From NCBI GenBank assembly GCA_014874305.1, contig JACWAO010000064.1:1-5955 (forward strand): 5,955 nucleotides of DNA, given 5' to 3'. A program made the translations under genes and the position numbers. Below, one piece after another: positions 5,124 through 5,955 of the stretch. The stretch's first letter is position 1. Each line of letters opens with the position of its first letter. Below the pieces are notes generated by a model that worked only from the letters and a program-made list of their open reading frames with translations, had not been told where the DNA came from and did no database searches. The stretch comes from Candidatus Colwelliibacteriota bacterium (GTDB lineage Bacteria > Patescibacteriota > Minisyncoccia > UBA6257 > Colwellbacteraceae).

Positions 5124-5183
5124 AACTTATCGAAGTTCAACTTCGATAAGTTGTACAACTTCGATAAGTTGTATGAAACATTG
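5124..5183. repeat. Palindromic repeat copy B, right boundary of the metallopeptidase cassette
   Basis: Three 14-base units sharing the core AACTTCGATAAGTT: an inverted one (AACTTATCGAAGTT, 5124-5137), then two direct copies (5139-5152 and 5157-5170), each followed by GTAC or GTAT. The first two units form a hairpin of 12 pairs with a TTCAA loop, and the junction of the last two is itself a perfect palindrome (AAGTTGTACAACTT, 5148-5161). Each unit alone is also a small dyad (AACTT-n4-AAGTT). It lies between the serine peptidase gene's stop and the truncated end of the HsdR-like remnant. Confidence 0.85.
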
Positions 5184-5206
5184 TTACTTTCAGTAATAAG
5201 CATTAT

Positions 5207-5893
5207 TTACGACTTAATTAAGTCTAAAATTTTTTCGATGTGACTATAGTGGATACCTCTAAAAATACCAGCGACACCAACTTCTTCCATAGGAGAATTA
5301 GACACTACTGCTAACACTTTCGATGGATCAGATTTAAGAACGATGGGGGCGCCAGAATATCCACCCGCAATAGACCCAGAAATTTGTATAAACTTTGAAC
5401 CCTCGCCTGCAAAAACATCAGTCCCAATTACTCCTTCAGAATATGTTGGGGTATGTTTTTCATTTAATAACAAATTGCCAAAAGGAAACCCTGCATAGGC
5501 AACTTTTTCTCCGACTCTCAAAGGCGTATTTATAAGTTCAAATCCTTGATTGCTCTGCTCCTTGAGAAACTCATCACTCCCTTCAACGTGAAGAATGGCT
5601 AAATCGTGCATATAGTCCAATACGCTAATTACTGCCTTCAAATAATCAGCGCCATTTCCTCCAACCACCAACATCCCAGATAACTCGATAGGGGTTTGCG
5701 CTATATCCGCAACTACATGCGCGCACGTAATAAAGGCTTCTGAGTGTTTCAACCAAAATCCAGTACCACGAACTTTTAGCTGCGGGGGGATAAATGCTTT
5801 TACCTCTGGATTAAATTCTGGTTTAAGTGTCCCCACTGCACGAACGGCAGTGCAAACGAATGGTTTTCTTAATTCATGTGCTATTTTCTCCAT
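5207..5893 (-). CDS. Trypsin-like serine peptidase, cytosolic, no PDZ domain
   Basis: A 228-residue protein with a complete trypsin-fold catalytic triad: H59 in AFITCAHVV (53-61), D97 in YMHDLAILHV (94-103), and S180 in GSIAGGYSGAPIV (173-185). The RGTGFWLK strand (42-49) before the histidine and the AYAGFPFGN loop (132-140) are typical of HtrA/S1C-like or trypsin-like peptidase-domain proteins. It lacks a signal peptide, membrane anchor and PDZ domain, so it is a single cytosolic protease domain. Such stand-alone domains occur in defence and stress loci, often beside a partner gene; the next gene on this strand would lie off the right edge. Start: the ATG at 5893 is preceded by in-frame stops (TAA about 30 bases upstream) and no strong Shine-Dalgarno. 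The gene is AT-rich like the adjacent metallopeptidase and ends 24 bases before repeat copy B. Function beyond proteolysis is unknown. Confidence 0.93.
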   Translation of the reverse strand: MEKIAHELRKPFVCTAVRAVGTLKPEFNPEVKAFIPPQLKVRGTGFWLKHSEAFITCAHVVADIAQTPIELSGMLVVGGNGADYLKAVISVLDYMHDLAILHVEGSDEFLKEQSNQGFELINTPLRVGEKVAYAGFPFGNLLLNEKHTPTYSEGVIGTDVFAGEGSKFIQISGSIAGGYSGAPIVLKSDPSKVLAVVSNSPMEEVGVAGIFRGIHYSHIEKILDLIKS

Positions 5894-5955
5894 GTTATAT
5901 TTAAACCCTATCTCCCCGATTTAGTGCGGTTATCTTGCTTGCACAACATCTGGCA

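Noticed and set aside
5124..5183. CRISPR array or integron attC site
   Set aside because: There are no unique spacers of constant length, units are 1-4 bases apart, and the GTTGTAC ends do not fit the GTTRRRY attC core.
5211..5224. Perfect 14-base palindrome GACTTAATTAAGTC
   Set aside because: It encodes the last residues of the serine peptidase and is A/T-rich low complexity; probably chance.
5894..5955. Possible end of another gene upstream of the serine peptidase
   Set aside because: All three minus-strand frames contain stops and only 62 bases are available, too few to recognise a product or a firm promoter.

Overview
The window reads as a chromosomal piece of a Parcubacteria-like (Candidate Phyla Radiation) bacterium. 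That placement is an inference from protein style. There is a TspO protein carrying a Cys-rich CPDGSYV-type linker and a Gmad2-like domain, a short signal-anchored four-Cys exported protein, a tRNA-guanine transglycosylase with a large insertion after its active-site DSGGFQVFSL block, tight gene packing, and weak Shine-Dalgarno signals on most genes. No rRNA, tRNA, CRISPR array or transposase gene is visible.

Left block (1-3328), all on the minus strand and therefore read right to left: tgt, a pterin-4a-carbinolamine dehydratase, an exported anchored protein, a MazG-like NTP pyrophosphohydrolase (COG4997 type), and a TspO/Gmad2 fusion running off the left edge. Gaps are short (2 to about 90 bases). 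The last three genes may be one transcript; tgt has its own extended -10 promoter and a weak terminator-like hairpin at its stop codon. The products are housekeeping in character: tRNA modification, pterin recycling, nucleotide clean-up and envelope proteins.

Middle block (3329-4226): a divergent intergenic region with two copies of a short GTCATcctGA...GAAGGATCT-type dispersed repeat. It is followed by the window's only plus-strand gene, a 199-residue protein of unknown family. This gene is a self-contained unit with a candidate promoter containing an inverted repeat, a strong AAAGGAGG ribosome binding site, and a perfect 10-bp-stem terminator.

Right block (4239-5955) is visibly AT-richer and looks accessory. 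Two directly oriented, roughly 60-bp palindromic repeats (4239-4299 and 5124-5183) bracket a YgjP/DUF45-type metallopeptidase gene and an 80-codon gene remnant just upstream of it. The remnant has no start codon, is cut off exactly at the second repeat, and looks like the C-terminus of a type I restriction HsdR subunit. Beyond the second repeat lies a complete trypsin-like serine peptidase gene without signal peptide or PDZ domain. The simplest reading is a decayed restriction/defence island whose surviving pieces are separated by hairpin repeats. The repeat-bracketed cassette and the orphan plus-strand gene are the parts most likely to hold something undescribed.
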